From Acidobacteriaceae bacterium (GTDB lineage Bacteria > Acidobacteriota > Terriglobia > Terriglobales > Acidobacteriaceae): a stretch of DNA of 64,000 nucleotides. The stretch spans positions 1 through 64,000 of the forward strand of contig DAIDKP010000023.1 of NCBI GenBank assembly GCA_027449965.1, written 5' to 3'. This document shows, piece by piece, positions 43,723-51,765 of the stretch. A program made the translations under genes and the position numbers. Below the pieces are notes generated by a model, which saw nothing but the letters and a program-made list of their open reading frames with translations, was not told the origin of the DNA and searched no databases. Position 1 is the stretch's first letter. Each line of letters opens with the position of its first letter.

Positions 43723-45410
43723 TTCGGCTCCTCGACGGTCATCACGCGATCGACAGGCACAGCCAAAAGCGTTTGCTCCCGACCGCTTGGCCATCGAATC
43801 TGCATCTTCTCCACCACGGTTGCTGCGCCAAGTCCAAAATGCAGACGTCCGTCATTCTGCGACAGGTATCCCGAAGCTGCGACACGCTCCTGCATCTGTT
43901 GCTTTCCGGCGGCCACAATCGTCACACGAGCGCCAATGCCGTCTCGGTTGCTCATGGTCCCTTTCAGATTCAACTCCAGCCAATGTCCCGTATCTGTGGA
44001 TACGTTTCTGACCAGCGTTCCGCGCGCACCCAGATTCACGACAAACGCACTCACCTTGCCATTGTTTTCATAATCCGCAAAGCAGGCTCCGCGTGCCACC
44101 GTGCGCACATTCAGCACCTTGCCTGCCTGCTCCGAGACATCCTTGAACTGATCGTTTCCCAGACCGCGAAAGACCGTATGCTCCTGCGGAATCAAATGAA
44201 TCAATCCGCCATGAAAGATGAGAATGTCCAGTTGTCCGTCATTATCAAAGTCGAAGATGCCGGATCCCCAGCTCACATATTGTGCATTGGCCTGGGAGAC
44301 GCCGTTACGTGCGCCGATGTCGTCAAAACCAAGTTTTCCATCGTTTCGTAGGAGCCGGTTGTAGTGCGAGTCGGTCACGAAGAGGTCCATCCTTCCACGA
44401 CCTTCGAAGTCAGCAAAGACAGGACCCATCGCGCCGGTGTTTTCTCCGTTTTGCCCGTAAGCCACTCCCGCATCATTGGCAATCTCTTCAAAGGTGCCGT
44501 CGTGCTTGTTATGGAAGAGAAAATTCTCTGTGCGATCATTGGCCACATAGATATCGGGCCAGCCATCCCCGTCAAAATCCGCCGCCGTGACTCCCATCGT
44601 GCGACCAATAAACGCGCCGAGTCCGGACTTATTGGTCACATCCGTAAAGGTTCCGTCACAGTTGTTGTGATAGAGGCGGTTGGTCTCGCCTTCGTAATCA
44701 AGCGGTCCCGGATAATTATCTCCGACATAAAATGCACGATACTTCGGATCAAATTTGACATAGCGCCCGATAAACAGGTCTAAACAACCGTCACGGTCAT
44801 AGTCGAGCCAGGTGGAACTGATCGACCATCCATCCACCTTGATCCCGGCCTTTGCGGTCACATCTTCAAACTTGCCATTGCCCAGGTTGCGATAGAGAAT
44901 GGCCTTTCCATATCCGGTTACGAGCAGATCTTCCATGCCATCGTTGTCGTAGTCTGCTGCCGTCACGGCCACGCCATACATATCCGGAGCCAATCCAGCC
45001 TTCCACGTTACGTCAGTAAACTTCCCGTTCCCATCATTGCGATATAGATGGTTGTGCGGCATCTCGGTTGGCTTTTCCTTCAGCGGATAAGGATGCATCG
45101 AATCGTCCAGCGGACGGCCATTGACCACATAGAGGTCGGGCAATCCGTCGTTGTTGTAGTCGAACCACAGGCACCCTGCGCCCGTACCCTCCAGCAAGGA
45201 ACCCAGCTTGCGCGAACCGAAACTGTGAACAAAATCAATCCCTGACGCATCCGTTGCATCTTCAAAGCGAATGACCGACTGCTTGGTCTCGCGCGAAGCA
45301 CTTGCGGGTGTAGCTTCAACTTTGCTGGGAACAGCGGTCATTTTTCCGCTGGTTGTCTGCCCCGCTGCTGCCGTGGCAAGAAACAAAATACCTACGCTCC
45401 AGATTGTCAT
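43719..45410 (-). CDS. Secreted CRTAC1 family FG-GAP/UnbV protein
   Basis: 563 residues. The signal peptide MTIWSVGILFLATAAAGQ is followed by repeats with DYNNDGLPD, DYDNDGMED, DYDRDGCLD, DFDGDGWPD, DFEGRGRMD and DFDNDGQLD calcium-loop motifs, then an ASPIC/UnbV module (RDGIGARVTIVAAGKQQM...MQIRWPSGREQ). It is a surface or periplasmic propeller of the same family as the 25.4-kb gene. It starts 2 nt after the upstream HzsA-related gene and overlaps the downstream cytochrome start by 4 nt, so it should be made in step with both haem proteins. Confidence 0.9.
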   Translation of the reverse strand: MTIWSVGILFLATAAAGQTTSGKMTAVPSKVEATPASASRETKQSVIRFEDATDASGIDFVHSFGSRKLGSLLEGTGAGCLWFDYNNDGLPDLYVVNGRPLDDSMHPYPLKEKPTEMPHNHLYRNDGNGKFTDVTWKAGLAPDMYGVAVTAADYDNDGMEDLLVTGYGKAILYRNLGNGKFEDVTAKAGIKVDGWSISSTWLDYDRDGCLDLFIGRYVKFDPKYRAFYVGDNYPGPLDYEGETNRLYHNNCDGTFTDVTNKSGLGAFIGRTMGVTAADFDGDGWPDIYVANDRTENFLFHNKHDGTFEEIANDAGVAYGQNGENTGAMGPVFADFEGRGRMDLFVTDSHYNRLLRNDGKLGFDDIGARNGVSQANAQYVSWGSGIFDFDNDGQLDILIFHGGLIHLIPQEHTVFRGLGNDQFKDVSEQAGKVLNVRTVARGACFADYENNGKVSAFVVNLGARGTLVRNVSTDTGHWLELNLKGTMSNRDGIGARVTIVAAGKQQMQERVAASGYLSQNDGRLHFGLGAATVVEKMQIRWPSGREQTLLAVPVDRVMTVEEPK

Positions 45411-45412
45411 CC

Positions 45413-46912
45413 TCACTTCTGTCCCTCCGCTTCGCCGCTTAGATTCACAGGAACTGTCGTCTTCAACAGAATTCCGGGAAGATGATTTTCTGGCGCTTGC
45501 TCTGGTCCGCTGTGACAGCCAACGCATATTCGCTGTTCACCAGCACGCGCCCAGAACCAGCCGCGCTGTGCGCGCATAATCCTTCCCTGTGCGTTGAGCA
45601 ATGCGAAGCGAATCGGTTTGTCCCCCGGTACAGTCACAAAATAGGAACCATCTTCGGCTACAGGCGCTGTTCCCAGCACGATCGCTTGGCCACTTGCTCC
45701 CAGCGCTTCCACCTGCACTTTCGAAGGCAGCGTGGTCAGATTTCCGTCGCGCGAGATGCGCACATCGAGAGCCATCAAATTCGCTGTCGTCCATGGATGC
45801 AACGCGGTGGGATGTCGTCTCGGGATGACTCTGGATGAAACGACGACTGGCTCAACCAGGTTCATTCCAGGCTGCGCGTAAAATGATTTCCATATTCGTG
45901 TTCCCGGGCGCAGAAGCATGAGTGAAAAGCGATCGCGCGCAGTGTGACGCGCAGAGACAATCGCATCGCCCGAGGGAGTCTCCGTCAGACCTGCATATTC
46001 AGCAGCGGGAGCAGCCATGGAAACTTCGGAGGCAAATGGAGAACTGAATCGCCCCAGGGTGCGTCCATGGGTAAAGAGCACATCGCCTGCGAAGCTGCCT
46101 TGGCTCCACTGCCGTCCACCCCAGCGTCCACCGAGCTTCTGAGTTGCGGCGTGATCGCAACGATAGGACTCGACGCCGCTGCCGTCGGAATAGACCAGAT
46201 AGAGTTCCGGGCGAATTGTCGATCCGCCTGATACGCCCATCGGAAATCCGGTTTGGAAGAGGATGCGGCCATCCTCGAGTACATCCTCAGCCACCACATC
46301 CACTGGGGTGCCCTGCGATCCAAGATGTGACAGGGCAAGTCGATCTGTGCCGTCGTAGAGCGCCGCTTCGAGTTCGAATCCATGGCTCGTTTGCCGCGAA
46401 TATACGAGTCGCCGACCAGGTAGATACAAGGGATGAAAATAATTTGTAGTTCCACCAATTACCTTGCGCAGCTTGTGCTCGGCAATCTCCAGTTCCCAAA
46501 TCTGCCAACGATCGGCACTTGTCTTCTTCCCGGCAAACAATATTGATTTTCCATCGAAACTCACATTCGCATCTGCTGAAGCAACAAACTCCGGCACAAG
46601 TGGTGTTGCCTTGCCCGCCTGAAGCAGAAGCAAATGCACTCCATCGGGATACAACCTGTCTGCCATGTTCTTCTCGGGGGCAATGATTGCAGCTTTGGAA
46701 TGAGCGTTGGTTCCTGCTTCGGGCGGATACAAGACCGTGGGTGCTGCACTTACGATGACCGTAAGCGGATGCAATGGGTTGGTTGGAACCGCAGCTTGTG
46801 GAGCATGGGAAGTCTGCGTATTCTGCGCAGCAAGGCCAGACAGCAGCACCACTGGTGCGCACAGGATGCCCGTCAAAAATCTCGGCTCCAGAAGCCGCTT
46901 GAGTGTCTTCAT
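45413..46912 (-). CDS. HzsA-related monohaem propeller protein
   Basis: 499 residues with a signal peptide ([19 protein letters not shown]). TolB/PD40-like propeller repeats follow (for example [19 protein letters not shown] and [15 protein letters not shown]). The C-terminal module ends [19 protein letters not shown], then a single haem motif CVGCH near residue 475. This C-terminal arrangement is that of proteins related to the hydrazine synthase alpha subunit; hydrazine synthesis itself is not implied because the beta/gamma subunits are absent. ATG 46912 follows GGAGG and overlaps the DAHP-synthase stop (ATGA). Confidence 0.82.
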   Translation of the reverse strand: MKTLKRLLEPRFLTGILCAPVVLLSGLAAQNTQTSHAPQAAVPTNPLHPLTVIVSAAPTVLYPPEAGTNAHSKAAIIAPEKNMADRLYPDGVHLLLLQAGKATPLVPEFVASADANVSFDGKSILFAGKKTSADRWQIWELEIAEHKLRKVIGGTTNYFHPLYLPGRRLVYSRQTSHGFELEAALYDGTDRLALSHLGSQGTPVDVVAEDVLEDGRILFQTGFPMGVSGGSTIRPELYLVYSDGSGVESYRCDHAATQKLGGRWGGRQWSQGSFAGDVLFTHGRTLGRFSSPFASEVSMAAPAAEYAGLTETPSGDAIVSARHTARDRFSLMLLRPGTRIWKSFYAQPGMNLVEPVVVSSRVIPRRHPTALHPWTTANLMALDVRISRDGNLTTLPSKVQVEALGASGQAIVLGTAPVAEDGSYFVTVPGDKPIRFALLNAQGRIMRAQRGWFWARAGEQRICVGCHSGPEQAPENHLPGILLKTTVPVNLSGEAEGQK

Positions 46913-47784
46913 CGTCCAACCTCCAACAGCGCAGACCGAACGCTCGATCGACGCCTCGCCAGTGATATCCATGGCTCCAGCTCCGTCATCATTGCGTCAA
47001 ATTGCTCCAGGGTCAGAGACTGCTCTCCATCGCTCCACGCCTGTTCGGGCTTTGGATGCACCTCGACGATCATCCCGTCGGCTCCAGCAGCTATACCTAC
47101 GCGCGCAAACTCCGAGACCAGCTCTCGACGGCCTGACGCGTGACTGGGATCAACAAGGATGGGCAAATGACAAACCTGCTTCAGCAGAACGATCGCGCCG
47201 GCATCCAGAGTGTTTCGGGTAACTGTTTCAAAGCTGCGAATTCCTCGTTCGCACAGCATCACATTCGGGTTGCCGTGCGAGAGAATGCACTGCGCAGAAC
47301 GCAGCAAATCACCGATCGTGGCCATCATTCCGCGCTTCAACAAAATGGGCCGACCCGAATGGGCAGCAGCCTCCAGCAACGCATAGTTCTCCATATTTCT
47401 GCAGCCGATCTGGAGGATGTCAGCATAGGCCGCTACAAGCGGCACATCGGACTCGGAGATCACCTCGGTGACGATTGCCATGCCAGTGGCTTCACGTGTA
47501 CGCGCCAGCATTCGCAAACCCTCAACGCCCAGACCCTGAAACGAATAAGGAGAACTACGCGGCTTGAAGGCTCCGCCTCGCAGTATCTGTGCCCCGGCTT
47601 GACACACTCGCTCGGCGGTGATGAGCAGTTGCCGCTCCGTTTCCACGGAACACGGCCCTGCCATAGTGACAAATTCACCACCGCCAATCTCGATGTCAAG
47701 TACGTGAAGGATAGTTTGTGGCCGCTTCGGGTCCGTCAAACAATCCGGGGCATCAGCAAAGTAAAGCTGCCAATGATCACGCAC
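46909..47784 (-). CDS. aroF: 3-deoxy-7-phosphoheptulonate (DAHP) synthase, type I-beta
   Basis: About 291 residues. The enzyme condenses PEP and erythrose 4-phosphate in the first shikimate step. Landmarks are [63 protein letters not shown] and [24 protein letters not shown]. The usual N-terminal ferredoxin-like regulatory domain is missing, so feedback control of that kind is not expected. GTG 47784 (GGAG 8 nt upstream) is preferred to TTG 47793. It heads a run of secreted redox genes instead of other aro genes. The divergent region upstream holds a CRP-type site. Confidence 0.92.
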   Translation of the reverse strand: MRDHWQLYFADAPDCLTDPKRPQTILHVLDIEIGGGEFVTMAGPCSVETERQLLITAERVCQAGAQILRGGAFKPRSSPYSFQGLGVEGLRMLARTREATGMAIVTEVISESDVPLVAAYADILQIGCRNMENYALLEAAAHSGRPILLKRGMMATIGDLLRSAQCILSHGNPNVMLCERGIRSFETVTRNTLDAGAIVLLKQVCHLPILVDPSHASGRRELVSEFARVGIAAGADGMIVEVHPKPEQAWSDGEQSLTLEQFDAMMTELEPWISLARRRSSVRSALLEVGR

Positions 47785-48151
47785 CTTCCACAACTCCGTT
47801 CTGGGGAAGAGCGAAGACCAGACTAGCGCGCCAATTCACATTGCGCTTCCACCCAAGGATTGAGTTCGCGAGGATTTATAGAAAGGATCGAGGATTGCCT
47901 AACGATTGCGCATCGAGCGGCATCGTCGCGTGATCGAAAGAGCGGCGCGAGAAGCGGATCGTATTCACTCGCCCAGTAGATGCAAACAGGAACATACACA
48001 CATCCTGGTTCCGTCAATGGCGAATCCACAACTGTGATTCAGATCACAGGCAACTATGCCATAGATGCCTACTCTAGAAGACTCGCGATAGAAGCACATG
48101 GGTGAGGACTCAATCTCCAGAATCATCAGGAACCAGGTCAGAGGGATTTGC
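47785..48151. other. Divergent promoter region: DAHP-synthase run / decahaem cytochrome
   Basis: 367 nt with no supported gene. It contains the palindrome at 48032-48049 and A+T-rich stretches on both sides. Possible + strand -10 boxes are TACTCT (48070-48075) or GATAGA (48087-48092), which would place the palindrome near -41 or -61, as for class II or class I CRP promoters. Confidence 0.55.
48032..48049. promoter_or_regulatory. CRP/FNR-family operator (perfect CRP half-sites)
   Basis: C-TGTGA-TTCAGA-TCACA-G: both half-sites match the CRP consensus TGTGA-N6-TCACA exactly, with one more symmetric pair outside. It lies 103 nt before the decahaem ATG and 248 nt before the DAHP synthase start, so it could serve either or both. 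The regulator is not in the window. Confidence 0.7.
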
Positions 48152-49081
48152 ATGAGGCGATTGAATTGGATGGAGCGGCTCTTCATTGTGATCGTGGGGT
48201 TCGCTGTTTTCGGCCTGACGACTACCCGAGCTGCAAGCAAGACGCAGAGCGCAGAGAAATCGTATGTGCAGCAAACCGACACGAACTCATCCAACATGGT
48301 GGGCTCAAATGCCTGTCTCGGCTGCCACGCTCAAGTATCCATTACGCATACCCCGCATTCCTTGCCAACGCAAGACTCCCATCACAGTAGCATCGCCTGT
48401 GAAACCTGCCATGGCTCCGGCAGGAATCATGTTCGGTCAGGAGGCGACCGAGCGCAAATCCTTTCCTTCGCAGGCCAAGGGAGCGAGAAAGAGGACAGCG
48501 TCTGTCTTGGTTGCCATGCCGCTTCACTGCCCAGCGTCAAGCACGCGGTGCATCGTGAAGCGAGCATTGGCTGCGTTGGTTGTCACGGTATTCACAGCTA
48601 CAAAAACACAAAATACATGCTTAAGCAGCCAGAGACGACGCTTTGCGAAACGTGTCATACGGATGTGAAAATCGCCTTCAAACTGCCGTCTCATCACAAG
48701 GTCAGCGAAGGCGTGGTTGGCTGTAGCGACTGTCATGATCCACACAGTGGCGAACCCATGCAAAGCCCGATGTCGATCGCTAAGCAAAACCAGACCTGCA
48801 TCCTATGTCACATCGATACCGCCGGGCCATACACGAACGAACATCCGCCGGTACGCACCGAAGGTTGCGTCTCATGTCACGCTCCACATGGCTCGCCGAA
48901 TGCGCAACTGCTCACCAAGGCGAATCCAAATGATCTCTGCACGCAATGCCATACCCCGACGCCCAACTATACTGAGCCTGGAACAAAGCCATTCCATAAT
49001 CAAAAAACGGAATCACTGGCGTGTACAAGCTGCCACTCGCATATTCATGGCTCAGATACCAGTCCCTTTTTCTTCAAGTGA
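48152..49081 (+). CDS. Decahaem c-type cytochrome, MtrA/DmsE family-like
   Basis: 309 residues. The signal segment is MERLFIVIVGFAVFGLTTTRA. Ten CXXCH motifs follow: CLGCH, CETCH, CLGCH, CVGCH, CETCH, CSDCH, CILCH, CVSCH, CTQCH and CTSCH. Length, haem count and spacing fit the MtrA/DmsE/PioA group, which carries electrons across the periplasm into an outer-membrane barrel. ATG 48152 follows GAGGGA; ATG 48170 is possible. It is the first gene of the + strand redox cluster, behind a CRP-type site, with a haem-bearing porin next. Confidence 0.9.
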   Translation: MRRLNWMERLFIVIVGFAVFGLTTTRAASKTQSAEKSYVQQTDTNSSNMVGSNACLGCHAQVSITHTPHSLPTQDSHHSSIACETCHGSGRNHVRSGGDRAQILSFAGQGSEKEDSVCLGCHAASLPSVKHAVHREASIGCVGCHGIHSYKNTKYMLKQPETTLCETCHTDVKIAFKLPSHHKVSEGVVGCSDCHDPHSGEPMQSPMSIAKQNQTCILCHIDTAGPYTNEHPPVRTEGCVSCHAPHGSPNAQLLTKANPNDLCTQCHTPTPNYTEPGTKPFHNQKTESLACTSCHSHIHGSDTSPFFFK

Positions 49082-49388
49082 GCAATGCCGCGCGCATTCC
49101 ATATACGCTCCGTGAATCGGAAGCAGAGTCACGTCGAGAGAGATCACAACGAATGCTATTCGCAGGCACATCAAGACGCAGAATCTGATTGAGCTGCCCA
49201 ATCATTTCGATCGCTTGGTTTTTGTCGAGAAAACACTTCTCGGACAATCGTGATGGCGTGCGTGGATCACATCATGCGTCGGAACTCGGAAAGTGCGGGT
49301 TGAGAGCACATTGTGTTGTGACAAACATCACATCTGGCGGGTGCGGTAGATCACATTCAAGGCCACGAAAAATGCATAGTATTTCTGC
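49082..49388 (+). other. Regulatory gap between decahaem and porin genes
   Basis: 307 nt with no gene seen. It holds one perfect and one weaker CRP-type site (49317-49355) and a possible -10 TAGTAT at 49377-49382. That -10 would put the transcription start at or next to ATG 49389, so the mRNA may be leaderless. Confidence 0.5.
49317..49355. promoter_or_regulatory. Two CRP-type operators in tandem before the porin gene
   Basis: TGTGA-CAAACA-TCACA (49317-49332) matches the CRP consensus exactly. GGTGC-GGTAGA-TCACA (49340-49355) keeps one perfect half and 3 of 5 bases of the other. They are 23 bp apart, about two helical turns. The first is centred about 64 nt before ATG 49389. Confidence 0.65.
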
Positions 49389-50921
49389 ATGGCGGATGAA
49401 TCTCAACCTAATCCTAATCAAATGTCTCAGGTCACCATCATTGCAGAAAGCTACCGACAGGCCAGGCATCCTCGCCCGTGGGTACTGATGCTGCTATCGG
49501 CTCTGCTCATGACCATGACTCTTGCGCCACAAGCAAAAGCGATACCTGCATTCGCGCGAAAATATCACACAGCTTGTTCAACCTGCCATAACAACTGGCC
49601 AGAATTGAATGATTTTGGATTGGCCTTCAAAATTAATGGATTCAAGTTTCCAAAAGATGATGAGGATTTCCTCAAAGAACCGCCCCTCATGCTCGGAGCG
49701 CAGGCGCAGAAGGAGGCGTTTCCCCACTCAATCTATCCTGGTGAATTACCCATACTCCCGATAGCGTTTCGATATTCTGGGCACTTTATATATAACAGTC
49801 CACAACCAGCTGCTATCACTGCGGCAAATGGATATCTTCCTCAAACGGATCTCTTTCAGCCAAATTCCTTTACTATCATCGCCGCAAGCAGTCTTGGGCC
49901 TTCCTTGGAGTTCTGGATCGATGATGATCTGGCAACTGCTGGATCCGGTGCAAATGGCGGCATGGGGGATGCATACATCAAAGCAAATAACTTTATCGGA
50001 TACTATCTTCATGTTCCTCAAAATGACTTGAATGTACGCTTTGGTCAATTTGAAATTGATCTACCGTTCACGCAGGCAAGAACTATCAATTTAAGCGACT
50101 ATGCGATCTATGACGAAACCGCAGTTGTAAATCCAAGTGGTACCGGCCCGCTTGCTGGCACAACTAATAACCCGCTTGTGTTCTCAGCGCCACAGCGCGG
50201 CATCGAACTCAGTGGTACTCCGCACCAAGGCTATACATGGTGGTCTGTAGCCCTGCTCGACGGCAGCAATTCAGATTATGGAACGGCTGCTCCACTTACA
50301 GGAAGAAACGCCAAAGACGTCTACATTAATCTCTGGCAGGGCTTCAATCTTGAAAGAGATCGTACTGTCCGAAAACAGATTCAGGCCTCAGGACCTACAG
50401 GAATCCATGACCATACATGGATCAAATTCAATGCTTTTGGATACTTTGGCAAAAATGAACTGAATCAAGGTGGAACGATCTATCCGAAACTGCAAACAAT
50501 CAAGGAGCCTTTTTATAGGGCTGGCGGGGCGTTTGACTATCGGTTCCGTGGAGACTTTGAACTCTGGGGTCTCTGGGAGCATGGACGTGATTCCAATCGG
50601 GGGGTCAATGCTTCCGAAACAGCCTTAACATGGGCCAATCCAGTTACGTTCTCCGGCGGTTTTCTCGAAGCAGAATACTGGTTCTATCCATGGCTCATCG
50701 GGCTTATGCGCTATGACGCAGTCAATTCACCCACAGACAGAATCAATGGAATATCGCGCTCGGATACAAGAAACATCTACAGCCCTGGCCTACAGATTTT
50801 AGTGAGGCCAAACATCAAGATTGAAACAGAATATTCGCATAGCTATCAGCAGCCGATACCAGGCACTGGCAACTTCTACCGCGCCAATAAACTTCAATCC
50901 GGGATTGACTTCGCTTTCTAG
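49389..50921 (+). CDS. Fused monohaem cytochrome-porin (Cyc2-like layout)
   Basis: 510 residues. A signal peptide is cleaved near Ala51 (TLAPQAKA|IPAF). The mature N-terminus is AIPAFARKYHTACSTCHNNWPELNDFGLAFKINGF, with one haem at C63-H67. The remaining 430 residues are rich in alternating aromatic/polar strands (for example TWIKFNAFGYFGK and FELWGLWEHGRD) and end in ...GIDFAF, with a terminal Phe as in outer-membrane barrels. The AIPAFAR...CXXCH...P.LN.FG..FK..G signature is shared by Cyc2 iron oxidases and by a wider set of haem-porins. It probably passes electrons through the outer membrane with the decahaem protein upstream. ATG 49389 lacks a ribosome-binding site. Confidence 0.8.
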   Translation: MADESQPNPNQMSQVTIIAESYRQARHPRPWVLMLLSALLMTMTLAPQAKAIPAFARKYHTACSTCHNNWPELNDFGLAFKINGFKFPKDDEDFLKEPPLMLGAQAQKEAFPHSIYPGELPILPIAFRYSGHFIYNSPQPAAITAANGYLPQTDLFQPNSFTIIAASSLGPSLEFWIDDDLATAGSGANGGMGDAYIKANNFIGYYLHVPQNDLNVRFGQFEIDLPFTQARTINLSDYAIYDETAVVNPSGTGPLAGTTNNPLVFSAPQRGIELSGTPHQGYTWWSVALLDGSNSDYGTAAPLTGRNAKDVYINLWQGFNLERDRTVRKQIQASGPTGIHDHTWIKFNAFGYFGKNELNQGGTIYPKLQTIKEPFYRAGGAFDYRFRGDFELWGLWEHGRDSNRGVNASETALTWANPVTFSGGFLEAEYWFYPWLIGLMRYDAVNSPTDRINGISRSDTRNIYSPGLQILVRPNIKIETEYSHSYQQPIPGTGNFYRANKLQSGIDFAF

Positions 50922-50979
50922 TGCCTTTTTGCACTGAAGACTTCCCCGCTCAACCTACAAGAACCAGGAGGACAGGAAC

Positions 50980-51591
50980 ATGACAGCATCACGAAAGACT
51001 CTTCTATCGCTCATCTGCGTCACGACTCTTTGCGCATCAACCATAAGCGGCCTTGCCGCAGATATCCGCGGAAAAGTCACCGCGCAGGGTCTGCGATCCG
51101 CAGAAAATATCGCGGTGTATGTAGACGCTATTCCGGGCAAGACTTTTACACCTCCCGCTCAGCATCTCACCATGGATCAGTTGCACCTTGCATTTGTTCC
51201 GCACGTGATGATCGTCGTGAAGGGAAGCACCGTCGACTTCAAAAACGAAGATGCAGTAGGGCACAATGTTTACTGGCCCGCGATCAACCATAACCGTAAA
51301 CTTGCGCACAACATGGGAACCTGGCCACAGGGTCAATCAAAGCCATTCACATTCAATGATCTTGGTGACGTGCCATTACTTTGTAATGTCCATCCCGAAA
51401 TGTCCGGCTATATCATCGTTGTGCCAACCCCATATTTCGCTTTGACGGATAAAGAGGGTTCTTTTGACATAAAGAATGTACCAGCTGGTCAATATACCCT
51501 CAAGACGTGGAGTGAAGGGGCCAAGCCTATCAGTCAACAAGTTACAGTGGGCGCATCCGGGGCGAATGTAAGCCTGACCGTCAAGAGGTAG
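50980..51591 (+). CDS. Cupredoxin-like blue copper protein with regulatory-like C-terminal domain
   Basis: 203 residues. A signal peptide (LLSLICVTTLCASTISGLAA) is followed by a plastocyanin-type domain. The type-1 copper ligands are visible as His95 (DAVGHNVYW), Cys135, His138 and Met141 (LLCNVHPEMSGYI). A short carboxypeptidase-regulatory-like domain closes it (TDKEGSFDIKNVPAGQYTLKTWSEG). It is a likely soluble periplasmic electron carrier. It starts 58 nt after the porin gene behind AGGAGG and precedes the multihaem cytochrome. Confidence 0.88.
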   Translation: MTASRKTLLSLICVTTLCASTISGLAADIRGKVTAQGLRSAENIAVYVDAIPGKTFTPPAQHLTMDQLHLAFVPHVMIVVKGSTVDFKNEDAVGHNVYWPAINHNRKLAHNMGTWPQGQSKPFTFNDLGDVPLLCNVHPEMSGYIIVVPTPYFALTDKEGSFDIKNVPAGQYTLKTWSEGAKPISQQVTVGASGANVSLTVKR

Positions 51592-51765
51592 CTCGGCGTA
51601 AACGCAGAAAAGCGCAGCCTGCTTTCGTACGCGCGTGCCACGCCGCAATCACAACAACCCAGAACAGCACTGGATATGCGGTCGGAGATAGGAAGAAATG
51701 CATCTCCGACTCATATCCGAGTGACAACTCTTAAGTATTGGCTAAAGAGCAGATCAGGAGCAGGG

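Noticed and set aside
45413..46912. Hydrazine synthesis suggested by the HzsA-like protein
   Set aside because: Only one haem motif and no beta/gamma subunits are present; related proteins are widespread outside anammox bacteria.
49256..49271. TCACA half-sites near 49267 and 49144 as further CRP operators
   Set aside because: The opposite half-sites match at most two of five bases; only the sites at 48033, 49317 and (weakly) 49340 stand up.
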